A stretch of 64,000 nt of DNA from NCBI RefSeq assembly GCF_014195505.1, contig NZ_JACIBV010000001.1, positions 5,084,001 to 5,148,000 of the forward strand. Direction: 5' to 3'. Shown here piece after piece: positions 52,224 to 61,662 of this stretch. The notes beneath the pieces are model-generated. The model searched no databases and was not told the DNA's origin. It saw only the letters and a program-made list of their open reading frames with translations. Numbering within the stretch: position 1 is the stretch's first letter; every line of letters starts with the position of its first letter. Position numbers and translations under genes: made by a program. The stretch comes from Nonomuraea dietziae. GTDB taxonomy: Bacteria > Actinomycetota > Actinomycetes > Streptosporangiales > Streptosporangiaceae.

Positions 52224-53195
52224 TCAAGAGATCGTAGAAATGCGCAGGGATGAGCGGTGGGCCCAGGTGGCCCAGCGCCAGAGCCACTCGATGGGGCCCT
52301 GGCGGTGGCGGCGCAGCCAGAGGGTGGACAACAGCCACTGGGCCGCCAGGATGGCTCCCGCCGTCCAGGACGCCGCCGTCAAGGACTGACCGATCGGCAG
52401 GCCGAGGATGTGACTGGCCGCCAGAACGAGGAGTGTGGCGGTCAGATAATTGGTCAGTGCCATCCGGCCCAGGGGCGCGAAGACGAACTGCAGCGCCGGT
52501 CGCAGGGGCGTTCTGAGCAGGACCAGCATGCCGCACACGTACACACCGACGAGCAGTAGATCAGCAAGGCTGGACGTGGAAGACAGGTACGTCGTGGCCC
52601 CCACGGCCCGCATGCTGGCCTGCACCCACAGGGCAGAGGCCAGTCCCGCCGCGAAGACCAGGCCCAGCAGGAGCGGTCCTCGGGTGGACCGATCGATCTG
52701 CGCGATCACTCCGTAGCGGACCAGTGCCGAGCCCAGCAGGAACAACCCTGCGATCAGCAGAGGCCCGCCCCCGCTGAGGATCAGCGCCGCCGGGATGAGT
52801 ACAGCGGCGAGGCCGGCCATGGCCCACCGGGGCAGCCAGGTCGAGGGCAGCAGCACCAGGATGCCGACGACGGCGTAGTCGGTCAGGATCTCGCCCGGCC
52901 ATAGCAGCATGTGCACGAGGCCGATCGCGAGCAGCGCCCCCAGCCGGCGCAGCAGAGCCAGGCGTGGGCGGGGGACGCGGCTCGCGGCGGAGTCCAGCAG
53001 CAGCGCGAACCCGATGCCGAACAGCAGGGAGAAGATCGGCATTCCGAGCCAGGGGTCCCAGTCGCCCATGGGCTGCGTCACGACGGCGGAGCTGCCGGTG
53101 GCCATGAGCTGGATGTTGGCGAACAGGATCTCGCACAGCGCGAACCCGCGCAGGACGTCGAGCGCGACGATACGCGATCGGCCGGGCGAGGTCAT
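52224..53195 (-). CDS. DUF418 (YeiB-like) membrane protein
   Basis: A 323-residue protein with about nine membrane helices. It opens with RIVALDVLRGFALCEILFAN, as in YeiB and other acyltransferase-3-like proteins. The C-terminal DUF418 part includes FAPLGRMALTNYLTATLLV. GGGGAGG lies seven bases before the ATG. The function is not established. It is convergent with the histidine kinase gene (46 bp apart). Confidence 0.85.
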   Translation of the reverse strand: MTSPGRSRIVALDVLRGFALCEILFANIQLMATGSSAVVTQPMGDWDPWLGMPIFSLLFGIGFALLLDSAASRVPRPRLALLRRLGALLAIGLVHMLLWPGEILTDYAVVGILVLLPSTWLPRWAMAGLAAVLIPAALILSGGGPLLIAGLFLLGSALVRYGVIAQIDRSTRGPLLLGLVFAAGLASALWVQASMRAVGATTYLSSTSSLADLLLVGVYVCGMLVLLRTPLRPALQFVFAPLGRMALTNYLTATLLVLAASHILGLPIGQSLTAASWTAGAILAAQWLLSTLWLRRHRQGPIEWLWRWATWAHRSSLRISTIS

Positions 53196-53502
53196 CGCGG
53201 AGCCTCCCCTGCCGTCGCCTCGGCGCGGGTGCAGGGGACACCGGGAGCGCCGGCCATATCTCCGGCATTAAGTCCCGGAGCGTGATTCTTTAAGGGCATA
53301 GGGCCCGATTCTCCGGATGCGGCCCAGTGCGAACATCGACCGCAAGACGGGGCGCGCGATCTCCCGGCCGTACTTTCGGCCGATTCAGCGCACCCAGATG
53401 ACCAGAGCATCCGCGGAGCCGCAGCGCGGCCAACGACCGCCCGCCGCGTGCCGGGTCGCCGCAGGCGTGCCGGCCTTGACCTTGTAGAGATTGTCGCCGG
53501 TG
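53196..53502. other. gene-free stretch of 307 bp
   Basis: No supportable gene. It carries a short GGCCG-TACTTT-CGGCC-like hairpin (about 53361-53376). One minus-strand frame ends in a Trp-Pro-Arg-rich tail (GGRWPRCGSADALVIWVR) that might be the remnant of a lost gene, but there is nothing upstream to support it. Confidence 0.4.
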
Positions 53503-53826
53503 TTACTGCCTGTGACGCTCTTCCAGCGTTGCCCGGCCCAGGATCAGGCCTGTGATGTGCACTGATCGGGCCACGAAAGCTCGCGCCTCTCGACCACGGA
53601 CCCGCCTGAGTACCCAACGAAGATCACGGGCGCATGAGCTCAAGATACGCCGTTGCTCCTCCGTGAGAACGCCACGCTGAGAGCCGACATACGAGGTCAC
53701 GATGCCCGCCATGTAGGCATCCGCGAGCACGAAGTCCGAGAAGACGTCGTCCCCCATGCCAGGAAACGGCTGGCCGAGGTGCTCGGCCCAGAGGACCGAG
53801 ACCTCGTTGAAGACCGCTCGGTTCAC
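53503..53826 (-). CDS. hypothetical protein coupled to msrA
   Basis: A 107-residue soluble, mainly helical protein (LADAYMAGIVTSYVGSQRG, LTEEQRRILSSCARDLRWVLRRV). No family recognised. The ATG overlaps the msrA stop as ATGA, so it is co-translated with msrA and may assist it or be regulated with it. Confidence 0.65.
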   Translation of the reverse strand: MNRAVFNEVSVLWAEHLGQPFPGMGDDVFSDFVLADAYMAGIVTSYVGSQRGVLTEEQRRILSSCARDLRWVLRRVRGREARAFVARSVHITGLILGRATLEERHRQ

Positions 53827-54476
53827 TCACCAGCAGGCGCGATGCCTACCGGGCAAGTGACCCCGGTCCCTCCAATCCCGCAGTAGCCGTTAGGAACCTT
53901 GTGGAGGTACTGCTGGTGATAATCCTCCGCGTAGTAGAACGGGCCTGCTGGGGCGATCTCTGTGGTGATGTCGCCGTACCCCGCCCCCTTCAGCACCTCC
54001 TGGTAGGAGTCGCGCGACGTCAGTGCCGCCTTCTCCTGCTCAGGTGAGTGGAAGTACACGGCTGAGCGGTACTGCGTCCCCGCGTCGTTGCCCTGGCGCA
54101 TCCCCTGCGTAGGGTCGTGCGCCTCCCAGAACACGCGCAGCAGTTCCCCGTACGACACCTTCGCAGGGTCGAAGAAGACCCGTACGACCTCCGTGTGTCC
54201 CGTGCGCCCTGAACACACCTCCTCGTACGTCGGGTTGGGGGTGTAGCCGCCCTGGTAGCCCACAGCGGTCGACACCACGCCCGGCGTCTGCCAGAAGATG
54301 CGCTCGGCGCCCCAGAAACAGCCCATCCCGAAGTCCGCGATCTCTCCGTTCGCGCCCTCGAGGGGAGCGTCCAGGACCGCGTGGCGAGCGGGCACCGGCA
54401 TCGGGGTCGGACGGCCCGGTAGAGCATCCGAGGGGTCCACCATCGATGACTTGTGCGTGCCGAACAGCCAGCCCAT
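53823..54476 (-). CDS. msrA: peptide methionine-S-sulfoxide reductase A
   Basis: Repairs S-methionine sulfoxide in proteins, using thioredoxin for recycling. About 217 residues, with the catalytic GMGCFWGAERIFW motif (Cys near 53), the substrate-site GYQGGYTPNPTYEEVCSG and EVVRVFFDP. A C-terminal CGIGGTGVTCP carries resolving cysteines. GGAGG lies before ATG codons at 54479 and 54476, and 54476 gives the better spacing. Confidence 0.93.
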   Translation of the reverse strand: MGWLFGTHKSSMVDPSDALPGRPTPMPVPARHAVLDAPLEGANGEIADFGMGCFWGAERIFWQTPGVVSTAVGYQGGYTPNPTYEEVCSGRTGHTEVVRVFFDPAKVSYGELLRVFWEAHDPTQGMRQGNDAGTQYRSAVYFHSPEQEKAALTSRDSYQEVLKGAGYGDITTEIAPAGPFYYAEDYHQQYLHKVPNGYCGIGGTGVTCPVGIAPAGE

Positions 54477-54549
54477 CATCCACCTCCTCCATCGACTCTA
54501 CGCGACAACACTTAAGCGGCCCTACATCATCCCAGATAGCAATACGCAT

Positions 54550-54577
54550 TTGTATTTAATGGAGTAAGGCGTAAAAA
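54550..54577 (+). promoter_or_regulatory. candidate promoter of rarD in an AT-rich island
   Basis: TTGTAT (54550-54555) and TAAAAA (54572-54577) are spaced by 16 bp, with the rarD ATG eight bases after. The -35 overlaps the inverted repeat AATAC-GCATTT-GTATT (54541-54556). The surrounding bases are unusually AT-rich for this window. Confidence 0.45.
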
Positions 54578-54585
54578 TCGGTTAC

Positions 54586-55482
54586 ATGCCTGACCAACGT
54601 CGCGGAGTCCTCTACGGGGTGGCCGCCTACGTCCTGTGGGGACTCTTTCCGCTCTACTGGCCCCTGCTGAAGCCCTCGGGAGCGATCGAGATCCTCGCCC
54701 ACCGCATGGCGTGGTCGCTGGTCGCCGTGGTGGCGATCCTGGCGGTGCGCAGGCACTGGTCGTGGTTCAGGCAGCTGACGCGCAGGCAGCTCGGACTGCT
54801 CGGGCTGGCGGCGATGCTCATCACGGTCAACTGGGGCACCTACATCTACGGCGTCAACTCGGGACACGTGGTGGAGTCGGCGCTCGGCTACTTCATCAAC
54901 CCGTTGGTGAGCGTGCTGTTCGGGGTGATCCTGCTCAAGGAGCGGCTGCGGACCCTGCAGTGGGTCGCGGTGGGGTTCGGGACGCTGGCCGTACTCGTGC
55001 TGACCATCGACTACGGCCGGCTGCCGTGGATCGCGCTCACGCTCGCGATGAGCTTCGGCATCTACGGGCTGGTGAAGAAGAAGGCGAACGTCGGGGCCGC
55101 GGAGAGCCTGACGGTCGAGACGCTCGTGCTCCTGGCCCCCGCGCTGGCCTACCTCGTCTACCTGGAGCAGTCGGGCGGTTCGACGTTCGGCGACCACGGT
55201 CCGTGGCACGCGCTCCTGCTGGCGGGCGGCGGCGTGGTGACGGCGGTGCCGCTGCTGTTCTTCACGGCCAGCGCGATCAGGGTGCCGCTGACGACCATCG
55301 GCCTGCTGCAGTACATCGCCCCGATCCTGCAGTTCCTGGTGGGCGTCCTGATCGTGAAGGAGACCATGCCGCCGAGCCGGTGGGCGGGGTTCGCGATCGT
55401 GTGGCTGGCGCTGGCGGTCTTCACCTACGACAGCCTCCGCTCGGCGCGCGCCCGGCGCGCGGCCGAGCTGCAGCCGGCCTGA
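54586..55482 (+). CDS. rarD: RarD-type EamA transporter
   Basis: A 298-residue transporter with ten membrane helices. It begins DQRRGVLYGVAAYVLWGLFPLYWPLL, the RarD signature, and has INWGTYIYGVNSGHVVE-like (VNWGTYIYGVNSGHVV), EASLGYFINPL-like (ESALGYFINPLVSVL) and GLLQYIAPILQFLVGV motifs. The family is named for chloramphenicol sensitivity, and the transported compound is unknown. No Shine-Dalgarno precedes the ATG. It is divergent from msrA. Confidence 0.92.
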   Translation: MPDQRRGVLYGVAAYVLWGLFPLYWPLLKPSGAIEILAHRMAWSLVAVVAILAVRRHWSWFRQLTRRQLGLLGLAAMLITVNWGTYIYGVNSGHVVESALGYFINPLVSVLFGVILLKERLRTLQWVAVGFGTLAVLVLTIDYGRLPWIALTLAMSFGIYGLVKKKANVGAAESLTVETLVLLAPALAYLVYLEQSGGSTFGDHGPWHALLLAGGGVVTAVPLLFFTASAIRVPLTTIGLLQYIAPILQFLVGVLIVKETMPPSRWAGFAIVWLALAVFTYDSLRSARARRAAELQPA

Positions 55483-55582
55483 CCGTCTCAGGGAGCCCCC
55501 GTACGGCAAGCCCCCCACGGCGCCCCCGTGGTCACAGGGTTCCCCCCACCGCGGGCGCGCCGCCCAGCAGAACTCCGGTCCC

Positions 55583-55595
55583 CGCCGTCACGGCG
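55583..55595. terminator. palindromic hairpin after rarD
   Basis: CGCCGTCACGGCG, a perfect palindrome around a central C, 100 bp after rarD. Two further CGTCACG copies lie at about 55607 and 55660. Confidence 0.35.
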
Positions 55596-55678
55596 TCCGA
55601 AGAGGTCGTCACGGCGGGGCATCCAACGAAGCCGCCAGGGCATGGGGCATCCAGAGAAGTCGTCACGCCCCCCGGGGA

Positions 55679-55691
55679 TGCCGTCACGGCA
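55679..55691. terminator. palindromic hairpin after the polyprenyl synthase gene
   Basis: TGCCGTCACGGCA, a perfect palindrome 16 bp from the stop of the polyprenyl synthase gene and the end of the nuo transcript. Its core GCCGTCACGGC is identical to the hairpin at 55583-55595. Confidence 0.45.
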
Positions 55692-55706
55692 CCCAGGGAG
55701 AAGGCG

Positions 55707-56696
55707 TCAGCCCGACCGCTCCACCACGTAGTCGCACAGCGACAGGAACGCCGACCTGGCCGGGATGTCAGGCAGCTCCGCCAGTTGGCTCCGAGCCCTG
55801 TTCACCCACGAGTCGAGCTCCTGCCTGGCCCGTGCCATCCCCTGGTCCGCCCTGAGCAGCTCCAGTGCCTCGTCCACGTCGGACTCCGCCACGGGCGCGC
55901 TCAGCAGCGAGCGCAGCCGTGAGGAGGGCGACGACTCCAGCGCGTAGAGCACGGGCAGCGTCCTGATGCCCTCACGCAGGTCGGTGCCGGGCGTCTTCCC
56001 CGACTCGGAGGAGGTGGAGGCGACGTCCAGCAGGTCGTCGCCGAGCTGCCAGGCCACGCCGATCGCCTCGCAGGCGTTGGAGAGCCGCTCCACGACGTCG
56101 GGGGAGGCCCCCGCCAGCAGCCCGCCGAAGCGGCCCGAGGTGGCGATGAGCGAGCCGGTCTTGTCGGCCAGGACCCTGATGTAGTGCGCCACGGGGTCGT
56201 CGCCGGCGGAGGGGCCGATCGTCTCGCGGATCTGCCCGCGCACGAGGCGGGAGAACGTCTGCGCCTGGATCTTGATGGCCTCGGCGCCGAGGTCGGCGAG
56301 GATCTCCGACGCCTGCGCGAACAGGAAGTCGCCGGTGAGGATCGCCACGGTGTTGTCCCACCTGGCGTTGGCGGAGGGCGAGCCCCTGCGGACCGGCGCC
56401 TCGTCCATGACGTCGTCATGGTAGAGCGTGGCCAGGTGGGTCAGCTCGATCACCACCGCGGCGGGCACGACGCCCGGCGCGGAGGGATCGCCGAACTGCG
56501 CGGCCAGCAGCACCATCATCGTCCTGAAGCGCTTGCCGCCCGCCTCGATCAGATGCTTGGACGCCTCCGTGACGAAGGCGTCCTCGCTCTCGACCGACGT
56601 GCGCAGCAGCTTTTCGACAGACGCGAGACCGCTGGCCAGGTCTTGCGCCAACCGCTCATCGTCGATGGGCAGATCAACAACCGGTGGCGCGGACAT
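55707..56696 (-). CDS. trans-polyprenyl diphosphate synthase
   Basis: Elongates an isoprenoid chain, most likely the menaquinone side chain. The 329-residue protein has GGKRFR, the first Asp-rich motif LYHDDVMDE (Asp94-Asp98), RRGSPSAN and the second motif QLGDDLLDV near 220. The start is 9 bp after nuoN, in the same direction, so quinone tail synthesis and complex I are probably co-transcribed. Chain length cannot be read reliably. Confidence 0.92.
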   Translation of the reverse strand: MSAPPVVDLPIDDERLAQDLASGLASVEKLLRTSVESEDAFVTEASKHLIEAGGKRFRTMMVLLAAQFGDPSAPGVVPAAVVIELTHLATLYHDDVMDEAPVRRGSPSANARWDNTVAILTGDFLFAQASEILADLGAEAIKIQAQTFSRLVRGQIRETIGPSAGDDPVAHYIRVLADKTGSLIATSGRFGGLLAGASPDVVERLSNACEAIGVAWQLGDDLLDVASTSSESGKTPGTDLREGIRTLPVLYALESSPSSRLRSLLSAPVAESDVDEALELLRADQGMARARQELDSWVNRARSQLAELPDIPARSAFLSLCDYVVERSG

Positions 56697-56705
56697 ACAT
56701 TCCCC

Positions 56706-58256
56706 TTAGCGGATAAACAAGGCAGAGGCAGCCTTGTCGGCGAGATCCAGGACAGGCTGCGGGAAAACCCCCAGCACTACCGTAACTGCTGCCGCAAGAG
56801 TGATAACAGCCGCGGTGGCCGCAGTGGGCACCGCGATGGTGGGACCGTCGGCCGCGGGCTCGCTGAAGAACATCAGCACGATCACGCGAACGTAGAAGAA
56901 CGCGGCGATCGCCGAGGAGACCACACCGACGACGACCAGCGGCGTCGCGCCGTTGGCCACGGCGGCCGCGAAGACCGCGTACTTCCCGAAGAACCCGCTG
57001 GTGAGCGGGATTCCGGCGAAGGCCAGCAGGAAGAAGGCGAACACGCCCGCCAGCATCGGCGACCGTCTGCCGAGCCCGGCCCACCTCGACAGGTGAGTGG
57101 CCTCGCCGCCCGCGTCGCGCACCATCGTGACGACCGCGAAGGCGCCGACCGTGGTGATCCCGTAGACGAGCAGGTAGAACATGATCGCCGACAGCGAGGT
57201 GGCGTTGCCCTCGGCGTCGGGGCTGGTCGCGATCACGCCGATGAGCAGGAAGCCCGCGTGCGCGATCGAGGAGTAGGCCAGCATGCGCTTGATGTCGGTC
57301 TGGGTGATGGCCAGAACCGCACCGACGATCATGGTCAGGATCGCGACGCCCCACATGACCGGACGCCAGTCCCAGTCGAGGTTGCCCAGAGCCACCCAAA
57401 AGACCCTCAGGACGGCCCCGAAGGCCGCGACGAGGGTACCCGAGGCCATGAGGGCCGTGACGGGGGTCGGGGCGCCCTGGTAGACGTCAGGCTTCCACGC
57501 CTGGAACGGCGCGGCGCCGATCTTGAACAGCAGGCCGACGCCGAGCAGCCCCAGGCCGATCAGCAGCACCGTGTCCAGCCCGCCGACCGTGCCGAGCGCG
57601 TCGTTGATCTTCGACAGGTCGACGGAGCCGGCGAAGCCGTACACGAACGCCATGCCGTACAGGAAGAAGGCCGAGGAGAACGCGCCGAGCAGGAAGTACT
57701 TCATCGACGCCTCCTGCGACAGCAGGCGGCGACGGCGGGCGAGGCCGCACAGGAGGTACAGCGGCAGCGACATGACCTCGAGGCCGACGAACATCACCAG
57801 CAGGTCGTTCGACGAGGCGAACAGCAGCATGCCGCCGACCGCGAACAGGATCAGCGGGTAGACCTCGGTGTGCGCGCCACCAGAGATCTCCGCCTCCTCC
57901 TCGGCCGCGCTGCCCGGCACGGCCGCGGCCGAGGCCACGAAGTGCTCGTCGTCGATGACCAGCAGCACGCTCACGAAGGACAGGACGAGGATGACGCCCC
58001 AGAAGAACAGCGCGGGACCGTCCACCGCGACGGCGCCCATGGCCGCCGCCGTGGTCGGAACACCGCTGATCACCTGGAAGATGACCAGCACGAAGGCGCC
58101 GGCCGTGCTGAGCAGCGTCAGCGGCACGTGGATCGACTTGCGCAGGTAGCGCGGCGCGAACGCCTCGACCAACACGCCGATGACCGCCGCGCCGAAGATG
58201 ACGAGCATCGGCGCGAGCGCGCCGTACTCGATCGTCGGCGCTTGGATGCCATTCAC
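56706..58256 (-). CDS. nuoN: NADH-quinone oxidoreductase subunit N
   Basis: Antiporter-like proton-pumping membrane subunit of complex I, 516 residues and about 14 helices. Conserved parts include YFLLGAFSSAFFLYGMAF, the FKIGAAPFQAWKPDVYQGAP segment with its Lys and MLAYSSIAHAGF. A GTG start overlaps the nuoM stop (GTGA). Confidence 0.95.
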   Translation of the reverse strand: MNGIQAPTIEYGALAPMLVIFGAAVIGVLVEAFAPRYLRKSIHVPLTLLSTAGAFVLVIFQVISGVPTTAAAMGAVAVDGPALFFWGVILVLSFVSVLLVIDDEHFVASAAAVPGSAAEEEAEISGGAHTEVYPLILFAVGGMLLFASSNDLLVMFVGLEVMSLPLYLLCGLARRRRLLSQEASMKYFLLGAFSSAFFLYGMAFVYGFAGSVDLSKINDALGTVGGLDTVLLIGLGLLGVGLLFKIGAAPFQAWKPDVYQGAPTPVTALMASGTLVAAFGAVLRVFWVALGNLDWDWRPVMWGVAILTMIVGAVLAITQTDIKRMLAYSSIAHAGFLLIGVIATSPDAEGNATSLSAIMFYLLVYGITTVGAFAVVTMVRDAGGEATHLSRWAGLGRRSPMLAGVFAFFLLAFAGIPLTSGFFGKYAVFAAAVANGATPLVVVGVVSSAIAAFFYVRVIVLMFFSEPAADGPTIAVPTAATAAVITLAAAVTVVLGVFPQPVLDLADKAASALFIR

Positions 58257-59770
58257 TGTCCGGCCCCCTTCTCGGCAATCGCCGGGGTGAACTTCTCCAC
58301 CTGGACGGAGACCAGGGTGTGGTCCACGGCCGGGTTGATCACGTCAAGCAGCGGCTTGGGGTAGAAGCCGAGCCCGATGATCAGGGCGATCAGCGGGGCG
58401 ACGACCCACAGCTCGCGGCCGTTGAGGTCCTTGAACTCCTTGACGGGCTCGGCCGTCGGACCGCCCGCGACGCGCTGGTACATCCACAGGATGTAGATGG
58501 CCGCCAGGACCACGCCGCTCGCGGAGATGATCGCGGGGACCATGTACCGCTCGGCGGTGCCGATCAGCACCATGAACTCGCTGACGAAGGACGACAGCCC
58601 GGGCAGGGCCAGACCGGAGAGGCCGGCGATGAGGAACACGCCCGCCAGCTTCGGTGTGACCTTCTGCACGCCTCCGTAGTCCTCGATGTGCGGCGAGCCG
58701 CGCCGCGCGATGAGGAACCCGGCGATCAGGAACAGCGCGCCGGTCGAGAAGCCGTGGTTGACCATGTAGAGCGTGGCGCCCGCGCCCGCGTCGTTCGTCA
58801 TGGCGAACACGCCGAGGGCGATGAAGCCGAAGTGCGAGATCGAGGTGTAGGCGATCAGGCGCTTCATGTCCGTCTGTCCGATGGCCACGATCGCGCCGTA
58901 GATGATGCCGACCACCGACAGCACGATCACCAGCGGCGTGAAGAACTTCGACGCGTCAGGGAACAGCTCCAGGCAGAAGCGGAGCATGCCGTACGTGCCG
59001 ACCTTGTCCAGCACACCGACCAGCAGCACGGCCGCGCCCGCGGGAGCCTGGGCGGCCGCGTCGGGCAGCCAGGTGTGGAACGGCCACAGCGGCGCCTTCA
59101 CCGCGAACGCGAAGAAGAAGCCGGCGAACAGCCACTTCTGCGTGGTCGGGTCCTGGATGGCCCCGATCAGCTCGGGGAACATGAAGGTGTTCTTGCCCGC
59201 GACCACGTAGAGGCCGATGACCGCGACCAGCATGAGCAGGCCGCCGAACAGCGAGTAGAGCAGGAACTTGACGGCCGCGTAGGACCGCTGGGCGCCGCCG
59301 TACGACCCGATCATGAAGTACATCGGGATCAGCATGGCTTCGAAGAAGACGTAGAAGAGGAAGATGTCGGTCGCCGCGAAGACGCCGATCATCATGGCCT
59401 CGAGCACCAGCAGCAGCGCGAAGTACGTCTTCACCGAGCGCTTGGCGCTCGGCGCGTCGGCGTCGTGCCACGAGGCCAGCACCACGATCGGCACCAGCAC
59501 GGCGGACAGCGCGATCAGCACCAGGGCGATGCCGTCGACGCCGACGCCGTAGTGGACGCCGAAGCGCGGGATCCACTCGTAGGTCTCGACGAACTGGAAG
59601 CGGTCACCCTTCGGGCTGAACTGCACCGCCATCGCGATGGTCAGCGCCAGCACCACGACGGAGACGGCCAACGTGAGCTGCTTGGCCAGCTTGTCGTTGC
59701 CCTTCGGCGTGAGGGCCACCAGGACGGCGCCCACCACGGGCACCGCCATCAGGATCGTAAGCCAGGGCAT
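58253..59770 (-). CDS. nuoM: NADH-quinone oxidoreductase subunit M
   Basis: Antiporter-like proton-pumping subunit, 505 residues and about 14 helices. Markers are GVDGIALVLIALSAVLVPIV, FAVKAPLWPFHTWLPDAAAQAP (key Lys and Pro kink) and LIAYTSISHFGF. The ATG at 59770 shares one base with the nuoL stop (TGATG). Longer upstream frames are shadows within nuoL. Confidence 0.95.
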   Translation of the reverse strand: MPWLTILMAVPVVGAVLVALTPKGNDKLAKQLTLAVSVVVLALTIAMAVQFSPKGDRFQFVETYEWIPRFGVHYGVGVDGIALVLIALSAVLVPIVVLASWHDADAPSAKRSVKTYFALLLVLEAMMIGVFAATDIFLFYVFFEAMLIPMYFMIGSYGGAQRSYAAVKFLLYSLFGGLLMLVAVIGLYVVAGKNTFMFPELIGAIQDPTTQKWLFAGFFFAFAVKAPLWPFHTWLPDAAAQAPAGAAVLLVGVLDKVGTYGMLRFCLELFPDASKFFTPLVIVLSVVGIIYGAIVAIGQTDMKRLIAYTSISHFGFIALGVFAMTNDAGAGATLYMVNHGFSTGALFLIAGFLIARRGSPHIEDYGGVQKVTPKLAGVFLIAGLSGLALPGLSSFVSEFMVLIGTAERYMVPAIISASGVVLAAIYILWMYQRVAGGPTAEPVKEFKDLNGRELWVVAPLIALIIGLGFYPKPLLDVINPAVDHTLVSVQVEKFTPAIAEKGAGQ

Positions 59771-61659
59771 CACAGGTTCCCTACGAGGAGCAGAGCGCCC
59801 GCCAGTACGGCAGCGCCGAAGAGGATGGACAACGCGTACGTCCGCGCGAAGCCCGTCTGGAGGCGGCGAAGCCGTCCCGACGAGCCGCCGATCGTCGCAG
59901 CCAGCCCGTTGACCAGGCCGTCGATGCCGCGGTTGTCGAAGAACACCGCGATGCGGGTGAGCCACTGACCGGGGCGCATGAGCAGCGCCTCGTTGAGGGC
60001 GTCGCCGTACAGGTCACGCCGCGCGAAGACGGTGACGAACGAGCCACGAGGAGCGACCTCGGGGACCTCCGCCTTGCCGTACTTGAACCACGCGAGCACG
60101 GCGCCAACGGCCACCAGCGCCAGCGTCGCGAGTCCCGCGACGCTGTTCCAGTGGAAGACGGGCAGTTCCTCCGGCCGGCCGACAGCGGGGGCGAGGAAGA
60201 GCATCAGCCTGTTGCTCAGCACAAGGTAGCCACCGAGGAAGATCGAGCCGATCGACAGGATGATCAGCGGGACCGTCATGACGGCGGGCGACTCGTGCGG
60301 GTGCGCCTCGGAGTCCCAGCGACGCTTGCCGAAGAAGGTCATGAAGACCATCCGCGACATGTAGAAGCCGGTGAGGCCCGCGCCGGCGACGGCGAGCCAG
60401 CCGAGGATCTGGTTGTGGTGCATCGCGGTCTCGATGATGCCGTCCTTGGTGAAGTAACCGGACAGCAGCGGGAAACCGATGATCGCCAGATAGCCGATGA
60501 TGAAGGTCACCGCGGTCACCTTCATCACGGAGAACAGGCCGCCGTACTTCCTCATGTTCACCTCGTCGTTCATGCCGTGCATGACCGATCCGGCGCCGAG
60601 GAACATGTTGGCCTTGAAGAAGCCGTGCGTGATCAGGTGGCCGATCGCGAACGCGTAGCCGGCGGGGCCGAGGCCCGCGCCGAGCATCATGTAGCCGATC
60701 TGCGACATCGTCGAGCCGGCCAGGCCCTTCTTGATGTCGTCCTTCGCACAACCGATGATCGCACCGGCCAGCAGCGTCGCGACGCCGACGATGGTGACGA
60801 CCAGCTGCGCGGTGGGCGCGCCCTCGAAGATGAAGCCGGAGCGGACCACCAGGTAGACACCGGCGGTGACCATGGTCGCGGCGTGGATGAGGGCCGAGAC
60901 CGGGGTCGGGCCCTCCATCGCGTCCAGGAGCCACGACTGCAGCGGCAGCTGGGCCGACTTGCCGCAGGCACCGAGCAGGAGCAGCAGGCCGATCGCGGTC
61001 AGCGTGCCCTGCGAGGCCTCGCCGACCTTGCCGGAGATGTCACCGAAGGCGAGCGAGCCGAACGTGGTCCACATCAGGAAGATGCCGACCAGCAGGCCGA
61101 AGTCGCCGACACGGTTGACGATGAAGGCCTTCTTGGCCGCGGCGGCCGCCGTGGGCTTGAACTGCCAGAAGCCGATCAGCAGGTAGGAGGCGAGACCGAC
61201 GCCCTCCCAGCCGATGAACAGTCCGACGTAGTTCGACGACAGCACCAGCAGCAGCATGGCCGCGACGAACAGGTTCAGGTAGGCGAAGAACCTGCGACGG
61301 TCGGGGTCGTGCGACATGTAGCCGATCGAGTAGATGTGGATCAGTGAACCCACACCGGTGATCAGCAGGCAGAAGCTGATGGACAACGGGTCGACCAGCA
61401 GGCTGATGTCGGCGATGCCGGGAATGAAGTCGAAAAGGCGGATGCTGTAACGACCACCAGCGAGCTGGAGGAAGGCGAGCACCGCGACGACGAACGAACC
61501 CAGTGACATCAGGACACCGAGGTAGTGCCCCCATGCGTTGGTACGGCGCCCGCCGAGCAGGAGGATCGCCGCGCCCAAGAGGGGCAGTGCGATCATCAGC
61601 CAGGAGGCCCCGATCACTCCACCGGAGTGCGGGATGATCTCAGCCGGTTCCACTGTCAC
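59770..61659 (-). CDS. nuoL: NADH-quinone oxidoreductase subunit L
   Basis: Largest antiporter-like subunit, 629 residues, with about 16 helices and the C-terminal lateral helix region. Markers are FLLITGVGSLIHIYSIGYM, FIGWEGVGLASYLLIGFW, SAQLPLQSWLLDAMEGPTPV and IIGCAKDDIKKGLAGSTMSQ (in part). It starts 3 bp after nuoK. Confidence 0.95.
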   Translation of the reverse strand: MTVEPAEIIPHSGGVIGASWLMIALPLLGAAILLLGGRRTNAWGHYLGVLMSLGSFVVAVLAFLQLAGGRYSIRLFDFIPGIADISLLVDPLSISFCLLITGVGSLIHIYSIGYMSHDPDRRRFFAYLNLFVAAMLLLVLSSNYVGLFIGWEGVGLASYLLIGFWQFKPTAAAAAKKAFIVNRVGDFGLLVGIFLMWTTFGSLAFGDISGKVGEASQGTLTAIGLLLLLGACGKSAQLPLQSWLLDAMEGPTPVSALIHAATMVTAGVYLVVRSGFIFEGAPTAQLVVTIVGVATLLAGAIIGCAKDDIKKGLAGSTMSQIGYMMLGAGLGPAGYAFAIGHLITHGFFKANMFLGAGSVMHGMNDEVNMRKYGGLFSVMKVTAVTFIIGYLAIIGFPLLSGYFTKDGIIETAMHHNQILGWLAVAGAGLTGFYMSRMVFMTFFGKRRWDSEAHPHESPAVMTVPLIILSIGSIFLGGYLVLSNRLMLFLAPAVGRPEELPVFHWNSVAGLATLALVAVGAVLAWFKYGKAEVPEVAPRGSFVTVFARRDLYGDALNEALLMRPGQWLTRIAVFFDNRGIDGLVNGLAATIGGSSGRLRRLQTGFARTYALSILFGAAVLAGALLLVGNL

Positions 61660-61662
61660 CTC

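Noticed and set aside
53378..53500. A minus-strand tail ending GGRWPRCGSADALVIWVR as the end of a lost gene
   Set aside because: No upstream coding sequence in that frame and no recognisable domain.
56184..58364. A long open frame of over 700 codons on the plus strand across nuoN and the polyprenyl synthase gene
   Set aside because: Its product is rich in Arg, Asp, His and Gly repeats without any domain, as expected for the antisense of GC-rich genes; the minus strand has clear NuoN and prenyl synthase motifs.
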